Position numbers and translations under genes: made by a program
Shown: in pieces, positions 11,762 to 22,628 of the stretch
How the letters are laid out: each line of letters opens with the position of its first letter
How positions within the stretch are numbered: the stretch's first letter is position 1
NCBI GenBank assembly: GCA_032433595.1
Contig: JASWJB010000385.1
Location: forward strand, 1 to 35,754
Length of the DNA: 35,754 nt
Direction of reading: 5' to 3'
Origin: Conoideocrella luteorostrata
Taxonomy: Eukaryota > Ascomycota > Sordariomycetes > Hypocreales > Clavicipitaceae
Notes under the pieces: model-generated
What the model was told of the DNA's origin: nothing
Database searches by the model: none
What the model saw: only the letters and a program-made list of their open reading frames with translations

Positions 11762-12749
11762 ATATTTAAACGACCAGTCGACATGGTGAAGTGGATGCAA
11801 GACTGGACGATGGCGGCCTTTGGGTTAACTTTCCTTCCCTTACATGTTTCTTCTTCTGTCTATTGCGATATAGGAAATGGGGAAAACATGTGTCATAGCC
11901 ACTCTTATTTTATTTTCACGACTATAGCTCACCTATTCTTGTACTGCGACTCGCCCAACTTATGAAGAAGTTAGCATTTCATACCCCACGCAAGCACTCA
12001 TGACAACGAAGGCATCTCAGTGACACGGCGCTACCACCGGCCACATAGAACTAGTATAGGGTATGAAAATCTTGAACGACGGCGGGACCTGAACATTTCA
12101 ATATGGTGTTTGTTTTGTACTGAAGGAATCTAATAATTGCCACGACAAAAAAGGGTATGCAACGGTCATGGAGCATACGACACGACGGGCGTGCCCAAGC
12201 CCTTCAGTTGCAGGCAGAGAGTAACAGGGGATATCATTGGTTGGCTTACCCCGGAGCCGCAACGACTGGCACTAAGTGGGGTCTGCGCCAACAAGTTAAC
12301 AGCCGAACTCCATAAGATAGTCTCCGTCGTGGCTGGGGCTAAGGCACAGCATGACGATATTGTAACACTGTAACAAACACCAAGTGTAAGCAGTAGTATG
12401 AAGGAATGCGGAAAGCTCCCTAGCCCATAAACCCGCTTCTTAGTCCGCGAGGGCAGTTCCGAATGGCTAGCACGAGCACGAGCACGAACAGCACCATCAA
12501 CAACATCAACAACATCCACCTGCTATCCCCGGACACCCGGAAACCGCTTCAAGCCATTTAATCCACACCACCTGGTTTTCCAACGCGCGGCCCAATCTTG
12601 ATGCTTACCGCATACTTAAAGGTCTGCCTGGAGGTACAAAATGTGCTGTGTGTGTCAGCAGACAATAAAAAATAGCGTAGTGCAGCTTTCAGGATACAAG
12701 CCAGTTAATCTGTCCGTTCTCCCGCATACTCGTTGGCAACAGACGGACC

Positions 12750-12764
12750 GGGGGGGGGGGGGGG
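12750..12764. repeat. 15-base G homopolymer
   Basis: An uninterrupted run of 15 G, long for a nuclear genome of this composition. It lies 286 bases upstream of a 10-C run at 13039-13048. Confidence 0.95.
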
Positions 12765-13038
12765 TTCACACAGCCTCTCTCGACAAGATGGGACCGACAA
12801 TCCGGACATGGCCGTTCCGTCTTCGACTCTCTTTTTTGGGTCATGAGAGTGGGTATAACATTGCAGGATCAGAAAGTGAGCTGTCAACTTTTAACGCCGT
12901 GAACTCGAAGATGAAACGCGCAAGAGTGCGGTATGTTAGGCGACCACCCTTCCATAAGTGTTCTAAGTCACAGCTATAAGTGAGAGCATTTGTATTGATG
13001 ATTATGGTAGTATCCGGCTCATATTTACTCGGCACCTG

Positions 13039-13048
13039 CCCCCCCCCC
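13039..13048. repeat. 10-base C homopolymer
   Basis: An uninterrupted run of 10 C, complementary in type to the G run at 12750-12764. Confidence 0.95.
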
Positions 13049-13818
13049 TTGTAAGTTTGTCATGTATTTGTGTACTGTATTACAATGCACCATGCTAAAT
13101 AAACGGACAATAAGATCCTCGAGGCGCACATTCTATTTTATCACGTGTACCTACCAAGCCGGGCTACATGGATTTTCCCAACCCAGAAAAGCAGAATTTT
13201 AAATTTAAGATTTTCGACGGGTGACCTGCAAAAGGCAAATCCGGGAGCATTTTGCACGCCTTGGCCTCAACAGGGTAAATGCTCTTCCTGATCAGCAGCT
13301 ACCGCAACTAGTTGGTCAACAGCAACCAAAACAACCCATTGCCTACCCGGCGATTAGTGACACCCGGACCACATCTTGAGTAGGCATCTTTTATCTGAGG
13401 CATTCGAAACGGTAGCGGAAGGATATTTCCGTCGCAGGGCTACCGTGAAAGGATAATCAAATTGGGGGTGGCAGATATCACATCTCGTCTAGCAAAGTTG
13501 GCCTGAGAACAGAGCAACAGTGTTAAACCCGACGATAACTACCAAACCCCCACCAATTTAGAAATGTCAAAGATTTCATTCACGATATGCGCGAAATGAA
13601 GACGACAAAATAACAACAACAACAACATACACACAAGCAGCCATAGTACGTAATTGCCAGTCCGTTCGGGGACTTGGCCATTTGGTCATCCACCGTCCTC
13701 ACATAGGGTAACCAAAATCCCTCAAACATCCCCCTCATCGAAACACACATTCCATGAAAACACAGTATTCGTCAATTCGTCAGACTCCCACGCAGAGAGG
13801 CACGCCTCGACCCATCGA

Positions 13819-13839
13819 GCATCAAGCATCAAGCATCAA
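13819..13839. repeat. Three 7-bp repeats running into a stop codon
   Basis: Three perfect GCATCAA units. The last one contains the TCA (13836-13838) that is the TGA stop codon of the minus-strand mutarotase gene, so the array starts at the end of the reading frame. Confidence 0.9.
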
Positions 13840-14555
13840 GCCTGGTAAAACACCTCTTCCATGGGCTTCCACCAGCTCGGCACACCGGCCTCGGAGCTCA
13901 CAGCTCCCGACACGAGGCTTTCCTGAAAACTGTCCGTCATGGTCCACCACTCGCGGACTTTGGGATTCTCAGCCATGCGCTCCATGTCGCCCGTGTAGTC
14001 GTAGCCAATGTATTTGAAGGTGCTGAAGAGGAGGCCCAATGCGTCGTCGTAAAAGATGCTGTCTGTGGGTTTGGGTTAGCATATACTACGTACGGAGTAG
14101 TGAATCCACTGTTCTGTTTGTCTCTTTGGGAAACACAGCATAAATTTTACTCCGTAGGAGCAAGCACCTGCTCTCTCTTCCTCGCTTATCATCCTTGTGA
14201 ACTGTTCTGAGCGTCGCCGCAATGATGTGCTTCCCAGACATCGACAAGAAGGAAAAAAAAGACAACAACAACGTGCATCAGAACACACTAGTTCCCATCA
14301 CGCAACTAATCGAAACTTACAGTCAACCATGCCACAGTCCTTGATCTGCTTCGCAACCTCAGGCCAGATCCTCTCATGACACGCCTTGTACTCCTCTGCG
14401 TGGTCCCTCTTGAGCCTGATGACCTGGCCGAACCGTCTCCCCGGGTTCTTTGTTCTCGTAGTCGGCGGACCCGTCAAGGGCAATGTCGACCCGGCCGAGA
14501 GGACCAGCTCGGGCGGCGATTGCGGGGCTTCCGATGGGGATGGCGGCTTCCACAT
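13836..14555 (-). CDS. L-rhamnose mutarotase family protein (two exons)
   Basis: Exons are 14555-14321 and 14062-13836. The intron is 258 nt (GTAAGT donor, CAG acceptor, phase 1). The protein is 153 aa. The family (RhaM, formerly DUF718) interconverts the anomers of L-rhamnose and is a small ferredoxin-like alpha/beta barrel. Diagnostic features are visible. The sequence RFGQVIRLKRDHAEEYKACH carries Tyr56 and His60, matching the Tyr-x3-His catalytic pair, and is followed by IWPEV. Exon 2 supplies NPKVREWWTMTD with the Trp pair, and the family C-terminal block PMEEVFYQA. Residues 1-40 are a Pro/Ser-rich extension absent from the roughly 104-aa bacterial enzymes. No other rhamnose catabolic gene is visible nearby, so its substrate context is unknown. 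The intron is much longer than the others in this window and contains an inverted pair of the TACGGAGTA motif. Confidence 0.88.
14091..14156. repeat. Inverted TACGGAGTA / TACTCCGTA pair inside an intron
   Basis: TACGGAGTA at 14091-14099 faces TACTCCGTA at 14148-14156, with a 48-bp interval, both within the mutarotase intron. The arrangement could form a hairpin or mark a very small inverted-repeat insertion. Confidence 0.8.
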
Positions 14556-16631
14556 GTTCGAATTGCTTAAATAGATCGCTTGAAGAGGGGGGAGGGGGTG
14601 GTTTGCTGGATCAACTCAATCTAACCTAACCCACAGCAAGTGTGTGCGTGAGTCAAGACGAAGACCACCTGCGAAGAGAAGGTCTGCGACGGTAAAACAG
14701 ATGCAGCTGGGCTGGCTGGGGAAAATTGGATCCTTCCGAGGATGTGAAAGGAAAAAAAAAGAAAAGAAAAGAAAGGATGAATAGAGCAGAGCACGTAGCG
14801 ATTTTTGAAAGGAGGGATATTTCCCAAATTCGCCATTAGGTAACAAGAGACTGACGAAAAGGACACACCCCTCAAACTCACGGTCATGCAGCTGCGGACG
14901 CTGACCTCCAGGAAACCAGCCCCCCCACATCACCCATTCACCTACCATATTCCTCCCCCTCCACCATCACCACCACCACCGCCACAACATTCAATCAGAG
15001 TACAACCGTCAAGCCATTTCTGCTTGGCATTTGACATCTTGGGCCTCCCCGGGTGTAACGCATGTATTATGCTTAAGACGGCACAGCGCAAAGCAGAAGC
15101 AGGCTGTTATTTACAGTACCATGCTTCGTACTCTGTACTCCTTATCATACGCTATGCAGTAAATGCCGTGCCGTTGATGCAATGCAATGCAATACGATAC
15201 GCCGAACGGCGCTGTAACGTGTCTCCATGAATGCTCTGAATTTGCGCCACCAAACATAACAAATGTTGCCCTCACCTCACCTTGCACGCAGACTTGCTCT
15301 CGCCCGGCATATGCAGGTGAGCAGCCATCAGCCATCAGCCATAAAATATCGGCAACATGCTATCTCCTATCAGCATTTCATTGAAGCAGGACCTCTATTG
15401 TTACTCTCCTTGCCATAGTAAGCAAAGAAATGCCTTTTCTCTTCCGTAGCAAACGTTACAGTATCATCATTCCAATGAATCTACTCCGCACCCTAAGGAG
15501 TACGTGAGCAGCAGCTCGGATCTAACCAATAGTCAAAACGCACTCAACTCTGATTCAATTCCAATCCCTGTTCCCCCACTACCAACCCCATCAATGCCCG
15601 ACAACTCCGGCCCTCGCTGCGTCTCATTGTCGCCAGCCATCTTGAAAGTCGGCTCGTTCGCGGCGCCGAACCCTGCTTCTTCTTGCTAGTTAGCTAGTTG
15701 CCTCCTAACCCCGTTTGTCGGACTCGATTCTCCATACTATTCTCGGTACTCTGTTGTCGAGCGGATAAGGTTTCATTCACTGAACGATATCGACTCCTGC
15801 CTATGCCCCCACTCGCTTTCTCTTCGCCTTATCTACGGAGTACAATATGGAGCACTACTGTACAATACGCCGACCAACGGTGAATCCCTGAAATAAAGTG
15901 CTCATGAAAAAAACTTGGAACTCGGACTACCGGAACCCTCATCCACCCACGCCACTACGATTCCATCTCGTCAATTGTCGTCTTCATGGAGCTGGGGTAA
16001 TGGAGCTCCATGGGGATAAATAACGAATGACCTGGCATTCTACGCGGCTGCTCTTCGCAGTCACGAGGTAGTGGTCGACTTCTACTCGCTGCCGCGGCGA
16101 ATGCTCGTGCAAACGGAGACTGTCACGGCAGCCGTCCTCAGGCGGTAGCTGCAGGCCGCCAATTCCTCCAGTTGCAGTATTTTAGTTGATTTAATGAAAA
16201 GGAGCGTCGTATTGTTGGGTATATAAACGAAGAAATACAATCATCAAGGGCCCTGCCAAATACAGGAAAACGCCGATACAATGTCCCAATTGCCCAAAGG
16301 AGTGAACCGCGACATCTGCCTGTCGCTCAAAGCTATCAGTTCCAAACATGAAATGCACAGCCCATCCCATCCCACCCTCAACAAACGCTAAAACCAATAT
16401 CAGTCTCATCCAGCGCATCTTTGCATTTGGGTATCCCCTCCGCCCCCCCTTTCGAACCAATCCTTTCCTCGATTGCATGACCAAAAAAGTATGACCAAGA
16501 CCACAAAGTCCTGGAGACCCACCAAAGTCATGCAACTGAAGAACATGTCCTCTTCTTCTTCGTAGCCTTTTTCTTTTTTTCTTCTTTTGGTCTTGGTTCA
16601 CATTCTTTCTTTTTTCTTTTTAGGTCCGTTT
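14556..16631. other. Intergenic stretch between mutarotase and DUF7728-like gene
   Basis: No gene is supported. The left part is the mutarotase promoter. On the minus strand a strong C/T tract lies at about 14750-14777, typical of fungal promoters, and TATTTAAG lies just upstream of the ATG. A GCCATCA tandem repeat is at 15324-15337 and a TACGGAGTA copy is at 15834-15842. The right part (about 16190-16631) is downstream of the DUF7728-like gene. It includes an open minus frame (16601-16191) without an ATG start, which I take as untranslated sequence. Confidence 0.4.
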
Positions 16632-17741
16632 TTAATTCTTATAGTCTTCGTAGTGCGGCGGCACTTCATCGTCCCCCATCAGCCCAGCCTTCTCGGAAGC
16701 AGTAGCCTCTTCGTCTGCTATTCGTATGGTTTGTTTTCTGCTGCAGGGACAAAAACTGAGACCATTTTCGCGCTTGCCCCTAGCCAAAGCTGTAAGTCGG
16801 AAAAACAAGCTGCAGACGGCCATCGCAAACCTATCTCAACATGTTAGTAAAGTAGCAGCCATGGAAGAAAACAAGGGGAGGGGGACGCACAGAGCGACAC
16901 CCACGCCGGCCGTGATGCCCATGAGTACAGGCAAAAAGACTTGAGCGACAATGTTCGTGAGAAGACGCCCCCATTCATGGCGATGTCTGAAATTGTGGGG
17001 TGGACGACGATGCTTGCTAGGAGCACCAGCGACTTGGTCGCTAAACAAGCTGTCCGACGGTTGAGGGCGCTTCGAACCGCTGCTCTGTGGTGACTTGTCT
17101 TGACCGTGGTGAGGGCGCCGATGACAACCCTTGAACGGCCTGAATCCCTTGAGCGACCTGAATGCATCCGCCATCGCATTCTTTGCCTGGCACATCATGG
17201 ATTTGCAACCAGAAGAATCCTTGTTCATTGTGGTGTCGATACCGGTGACAACAATCTCATTCGTGGGCGCTTTGAGGAGCTGCACATTGACAGCAGGGAC
17301 GCCATCAACGAACCGCTCGCCAACTTCAATAATTCTCAATTGCACGTTGAGAAGCTCAAGATGTGAATGCCAGCCCATGGCGGGCGCGTGGCCAATTGCC
17401 AGGCTGTATCCTAGCTTCTGTTTGGGGGACTCGTTGCCAGCGCTTTGCACACTGGCCGCCAGGTCGCCATGCCAGGGATCGGCGTTGGGGTACACCTCGA
17501 AACCATTGACCAGCAGTCGCACATCGTCCACAACGCTGAAATTCAATTTCAGGCTGCTATCTCTGCCGTCACACTGCTTGCAGGGAAGAGAAACAAGGTG
17601 AGAATCATCTGGAATAGGTTGCGACGAAGCTGTGTCGTGGATAGGGAGCGCTTTGAAGGCGTTCTCGTCGGCTTCGGAAAGCTCGGGAACGATGACGAAT
17701 GCCGCTGCAGCGACCGCAAAAGCAAGCGGCTGGAGCAGCAT
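16632..17741 (-). CDS. DUF7728-like fungal type I membrane protein (two exons)
   Basis: Exons are 17741-16891 and 16830-16632. The 60-nt intron has a GTGCGT donor, a TACTAAC branch point and a TAG acceptor, in phase 2. The protein is 349 aa. An N-terminal signal peptide (MLLQPLAFAVAAAAFVIVP) is followed by an extracellular domain with an LPCKQC motif, then a SSLKLNFSV...LLVNGFEVYP block typical of DUF7728 fungal proteins as I remember them. A His/Arg-rich segment (RRPPHNFRHRH) precedes one transmembrane helix at about residues 270-294, which the intron interrupts exactly. Removing the intron restores GITAGVGVALFAMAVCSLFF as a continuous helix. The cytosolic tail ends in EKAGLMGDDEVPPHYEDYKN, a characteristic acidic tail with PPHY and YEDY. 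The molecular function is unknown. Location is probably the endomembrane system or cell surface. Confidence 0.82.
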
Positions 17742-19707
17742 GTCGGAGGGTGGGTGCTCAAGTCCTGACGTTAAAACTGCTGTCTGCCTTTGGAAATAAG
17801 GTAGAAAGGTAACGCAATGTCGGTGTAATTCGAGGTGTTGCGGGAAAGAATAGAATGGCAGGTGGAGGAAAGAGAAGCAGGAACAGAAACAGAAACTGAG
17901 AAGGGGACGGGTGGTGTCTGTAATTCAAGGTCGAGAAGAATGAAGTCAAAGACGGGCCTCCTCATAACTAAACGGCAGCCGAAGAGGGTCCCGAGTTAGG
18001 CCCCCCGGAGTACCGCTGCTGCCAGGTTGTGTAGCGATGCGGTACGTGGTGTGCGTAATGCGCAAGATCTCACACTGTGCGAGCAAGGTACTTGCGGCTG
18101 GACATGGCAAAATACTGAGAAATATGTATACCGTTTCGATTCATGGCGTGATACGTTGAAGCCCGCACTGTGTACCTGAGTCTAGGCCCGGCATCTCTGG
18201 AAAGCTCGGGATCGCAACAGACGCCAACAGAGAGCACAGCAGGGAATGAACGCCTCGTGGCTCCACTAATGCCGCTGGTCCCCTCCATGGCCGCCCGACG
18301 CCTGACGCGTGAAGCCATGATTGCGCATGTACATTGATGCAGAGTACGGAGAATACAGAGCACATACGGAGTACTACAACATCAATACAAAACGCCCCAA
18401 GTGTTAAGGACTTATCTCGTCGCCAGAACCGCTGTTGCTCTGCTTCCAGGTTCCCCGTTTGCCCTCCTTGGTCCAGGCACACAAGGAAGGCACCAAGTAC
18501 TCCGCACTTGAGCAGCAGTCTTCTGACTCTTGTCTCGATGCTTCTATCGAATACCACCGGCGATTGCGGACTTGGCACTTGGCAGGTCCGGCTTGGCCCA
18601 CACCATTCCAGCCCCCCGTTTCCCCTCGGGTCCTGATTTGGCATGTTTCTCCTCTCCACTCGTCTCAGACGCACTCCGAGTGCTCCGCGCCATCCCATTC
18701 CCCTCCCACAAGCCGAACACAACACCTTGCATCGACAGTGCGTACCTTTTTGACCCTTTCTAGTAGTTAGTTAGTTTGGCCAACCTCTTCTTGGGTTCCC
18801 ATCAAGCCACACTTGTCGACCCGACACGCCGTACGCAGTCACGGCAGTATTGTTGAGACCGAAATTACTCTCCCGCATTGGCCACCCATATTACGGAGTA
18901 TCTGTGTTCATTATGAGCACGAACAATGCTGTGGCTTGTCCGCCACACCGTATGTTTATAATTACCCACATTACGGAGTACGGAGTACTATGGGCGCGTC
19001 ATAACTGCCAGGCACAGCCGGTTGGCCGCAGCCATTTCCGACAATCAGAACGGAACGATTGGATAGTTACCATTTCGCGAAGATGGCACGTCGACTAAAC
19101 CCGTTGTGACTTGTGAGCATAATGCGATTGCGGTTTGATTATTTGGGTGCCTTCCCAATAAGATTATAGAGGACGACTTTTGCTGTTTCCAAGAGAACCG
19201 TACGTAGACTACTATGAACCCTTGGACAATACAGAAGCGGACGGTTGGCCGACCCAAATCCATATCCCAATGCTGGCAGACGCAATATGTGATCAGCTGG
19301 TGGAGGATACTTGCGTGTCAAGGGAAGAGACTGCCGAGGGTCACTTTAGTCATTCTGGGGTTAAAGTACAGTATATTGTGCAGATATATAAACTAAGTAG
19401 GGTCAACGTATACTCGGCAAAAACAGTTCCTTCATTCCCAGCCCATTAAAGCCGGGGATAAATTCGCTTTTAACCAGTGAGACGGAGCCGAAGTATCTAT
19501 GCCCTAGCCTCGACAAAACAGTGCAAATAGTAGATATTCATCATGATCCCTTTTTTGATAGCCCCCTTCCCACTTATTTAGTGACCAGCTTCAGAGAGCA
19601 TGGGTTCACTCGAGGCAGCCGAAAAACAGGTTCTGAATATTGAGCCCTTTCCTCGCTTTAAACCCCTGCCGCCTCTTCCCAAGTATCTTCTGGGCTGCAC
19701 TGCCCAT
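17742..19707. other. Intergenic stretch rich in the TACGGAGTA motif
   Basis: The first 150 bases are the leader and promoter of the DUF7728-like gene, with a C/T-rich tract on the minus strand at about 17855-17905. The rest has no supported gene. The 194-codon minus frame at 18725-18141 starts at GTG, and its translation has no recognisable features. Copies of TACGGAGTA lie at 18365-18373, 18892-18900, 18972-18980 and 18979-18987. Confidence 0.4.
18884..18987. repeat. 17-bp direct repeat carrying TACGGAGTA
   Basis: ACCCATATTACGGAGTA (18884-18900) recurs as ACCCACATTACGGAGTA (18964-18980), 16 of 17 bases identical and offset by 80. The second copy is extended by one further overlapping TACGGAGTA, producing a 7-bp-period tandem. 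Confidence 0.85.
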
Positions 19708-20739
19708 TTAAACGGGGAGGGAGGCTAAGCCAAGGGGTTTTTTTTTTAACGCGGCCATAAGTCGCGATCGAAAACTGGCATAAGGCTCGAAAGGGATCCT
19801 CGTGCGCTGCACAGCTGGCCAAGCCGGATGTCCAATGGTACCGTGGGGGTTTTCGAACATTTGGAGAAGTTCTGCCGAAATTATAATTTCAAATAGATAA
19901 AGGTACATAGAATCAGATTGATTCATCACCAGAAGACATGACTATATCAGTTAGTGAGAATCTGAGAGACAAATACAGATATATGGCCGTGGGACTACAT
20001 ACTCTGTAGCCAGGGACCCTAGTCCAGATGCGATACTGGCACTGCGCAATGGAGAGTAATAGGCACAATAGGTATGGGTCTTTTGACCACTCCGTTGGAG
20101 TTGTTTGCGACAGTCTTTCCAAAGAAGTAGCATCTGAGGCGGCCCTGAGCTTGTTTCGATGGATGTGTCGAAGCTCCCGGTGAGTCTCGATATCTGAGTA
20201 GTTAATAAAACCTGTCAACGGCCAGGAAGATTGGTCATCCGGGCACAGACAAAGATAGTCCGGTCGATGAGCAAGACGACGGGCGTAATAAAATCCAGGC
20301 CCAGGCCTGTAGAAAGACATATTAGGTGTTAAATATTTTCTCCAAGTACGTGACATGCTTACCGACTCAGCCTAAACGGGACCCCACGACCTACCAGTAG
20401 CCTGTCAATGGCGGAGTAGTTTGATGCTTGCGAACTAAGCATCAATTGATAGATGATGTACTGGAGTTCCCATGTGGGGACATCCTGGCCCTGACTTGGT
20501 TGCTTTTCGTGGTCACTGGAAGCAGCGTCTCGCGATTCTTCGCATGCAGATGTGAAGTCCTCGAACCGGCATCCCACCAGCTCAAGGTGTTTGGAGGTCC
20601 AAAGCAGCGGGCATTCAACAGCTTTACGATCGCGCTGGACAATCTGGGCCAGTGGAGGCGGCGGCGGCGGCGGCGACAGAGTTGAAAAAGGTATTTGAGA
20701 AGGCGAATGAGATTCAATATGACGACGTTGTGGTGCCAT
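19708..20739 (-). CDS. Conserved fungal protein of unknown function (three exons)
   Basis: Exons are 20739-20363, 20306-20003 and 19941-19708. Introns are 56 nt (GTAAGC...CTACAG, phase 2) and 61 nt (GTATGT...ACTAAC...ATATAG, phase 0). The protein is 304 aa. The splice model joins three blocks smoothly: an N-terminal low-complexity segment with a run of seven prolines (from a GGC/GCC microsatellite) ending in VGRGVPFRLSR; a core with PGPGFYYARRLAHRPDYLCL, FINYSDIETHRELRHIH and EWSKDPYLLCLLLSIAQ; and a C-terminal block SCLLVMNQSDSMYLYLFEI with RTRIPFEPYASFRSRL. I recall hypothetical proteins in other ascomycetes with the same order of motifs, but no named domain. There is no signal peptide or transmembrane helix. 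Function unknown. Confidence 0.78.
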
Positions 20740-22628
20740 GACGGAATGTTGTTTCCCGGCAGCACTTTAGTAACAGCAAGTTTGTCGTAGTGCTATCCTT
20801 CCCACTATGGTTGAATATCACGGAGCGAGATTCCAGTGTTTGTGAGTAGGTTGAAGGGACGAGGAAAGACCAAAACATGAAGAAGGGCAAGGAAAGTTCT
20901 GGTCCTGAGAAACGAGACGAAACGAGACGAAACGAGACGAGACTACATGACCACGGAATCATGCTTTTCTATTACATTGTACGCAGGCTCTGATTAATGC
21001 AGAGTTTGACCTTAATGATGCAGTGAGTCAGAGAGTTACGCCAAACACAAGCGCGAACACAAGCGCGAACCTTATTGTTAACTACTTATTTCCTATTATT
21101 ATTATTCTATGTGGCCCTGAACTATGTTGACGGACCGGCCCGGCTCACGCGGCGCTACACAATACAAACCCATTTTTTACGATGAATATCGAGCTGTATG
21201 TTACGTTCCCCGGCAGGGTTTAGCCGGTCTCGAAATACTGCAAAAGTCCAACCGTGACGAAAAACACTAACGTATAAATAGGTAGCTCGACATTGCCCTT
21301 GCAACGATAGGCCCAGTGGCCAAATAATCTCCTACATGCTTGGTTTTAATTTCGCCTACCAATATGTAAGAGGCACAAGAGCAATATTCCGCTCTGCATT
21401 GGCAGCAAGCTTTGATCGTCTGTTTTTGTCCTCCAGCTAGAGCGCCCATTCGGTGCTGGAGCAAATACAGTCCGAGGAAAGATTATTGAGGCTGGCCCAC
21501 TCACATAGCGGGAGTAGCCTTAGTTCTGTTGAGGTTGGTCGAATTTGCTCCTGCTGGCTGCGGTCCTGCTCATTGTCGTCGTGTAACCCAAACTCTCGAG
21601 TGATCTGAGTCAAGAAACCAAGACCTCCATCGAGCGGGCTTACAATCGGGGTCTACATGACGATCGCAAGGATGAATGTAAAGATAAAGACGCCTTTTTC
21701 ACGTCGAATACAACAGTATATGACTCTTTCCTCGCCAGAACTGGCTGTTTTCTCACTCAAGGTCGACGAAATATAACAGCGGAGTGCACCAAAGGCTCAC
21801 TATACCAGCAAGGACCTAGAACTAACCAACGTTGTGCCAGACACGCTTGGCTGGTTTCACTTTTTAATAGGCCCTCCCTTTCCTTGGCAACAATTTCTGG
21901 AGGTTACATTGTCCCAATGTTTAAATGTCCCTGTTTGTTCCCTTAATTCTAGATGTGCAAGTACCAGAGGGAAGATATGCATACAGCAATTTAAAGTAGT
22001 AACACCATAAAACTCATTTAGTACAGAGTCTGAGTATAGCATAGTATACAATGTAGCTTAAGCCACTTGATCGCACTCAATTGAAAGATGGCGGCGTTGC
22101 CACGTTAGATCTGCGTGGAAAGTGCCGGGAAATGCTCAAAATAGCAATATTCATTCACGGCCACAAACAAGGCCAGATGGCGGGAACGTCCGGTTCAGGC
22201 GTACGGTAGCTGACAAGCAGTCGCCTTCTTTAATATCTTTGTCATGCGGCAACATTGCTAAGCGCTGGTCTGACTGTCATGATATTTCAACTCGATGCTG
22301 CCGTCATTTAGCCCGTAATGTACTTCACGCCGACGCACGCGATATTGCCTCCCACCTCACTTACGAATTACAAATACTCAATTTGTATACAAACAAGGGG
22401 ATGATTATTCTGAGATGAAGTCATACATTCTACTAGGGCCGGCCGAAAAGAAGAAAGCGATAAGCTGGTGGTAATAATCCGTAGGAATCCCTTTCGCTCC
22501 TCTTCCCCTGCAGATGTCCACATGATTATAACAACTGTCCGCTGGTATCTGCCTATCTCCGGATCCTAAGATATCGGCCAACAACAAATTCACAAGCATC
22601 AATCTTTCGCCGCCATAACAGTTGCAAT
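20740..22628. other. Intergenic stretch upstream of the 304-aa gene
   Basis: The left part is the leader and promoter of the minus-strand 304-aa gene and includes a 10-bp-period repeat (20911-20940). A 12-bp tandem duplication (AACACAAGCGCG) lies at 21044-21067. The remainder to 22628 shows no supported gene. Its right end is downstream of the Ser/Thr-rich gene and probably includes that gene's 3' untranslated region. Confidence 0.45.
20911..20940. repeat. Three perfect 10-bp repeats in a promoter region
   Basis: Three AAACGAGACG units in direct tandem, with a partial unit following, 170-200 nt upstream of the ATG of the 304-aa gene. Confidence 0.9.

Larger units (their letters stand above)
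11762..13835. other. Intergenic stretch with homopolymers and simple repeats
   Basis: No gene is supported. The stretch contains a 15-G run (12750-12764), a 10-C run (13039-13048), a CACGAG/CAACAT-rich simple repeat (about 12469-12520) and a CAA microsatellite (about 13612-13626). An ATG-started frame at 12641-12979 reads straight through the G run and has no recognisable features. Confidence 0.4.

Noticed and set aside
12641..12979. ATG-started plus frame of 112 codons
   Set aside because: It translates the 15-G homopolymer as a glycine run and shows no protein-like features.
16191..16601. Minus-strand frame of 136 codons with hydrophobic stretches
   Set aside because: GTG start inside a poly-pyrimidine tract directly after the stop of the DUF7728-like gene, so best read as 3' untranslated or flanking DNA.
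18141..18725. Minus-strand frame of 194 codons
   Set aside because: It starts at GTG, has no ATG-led alternative of similar length, no domain or splice evidence, and contains copies of the dispersed 9-mer.
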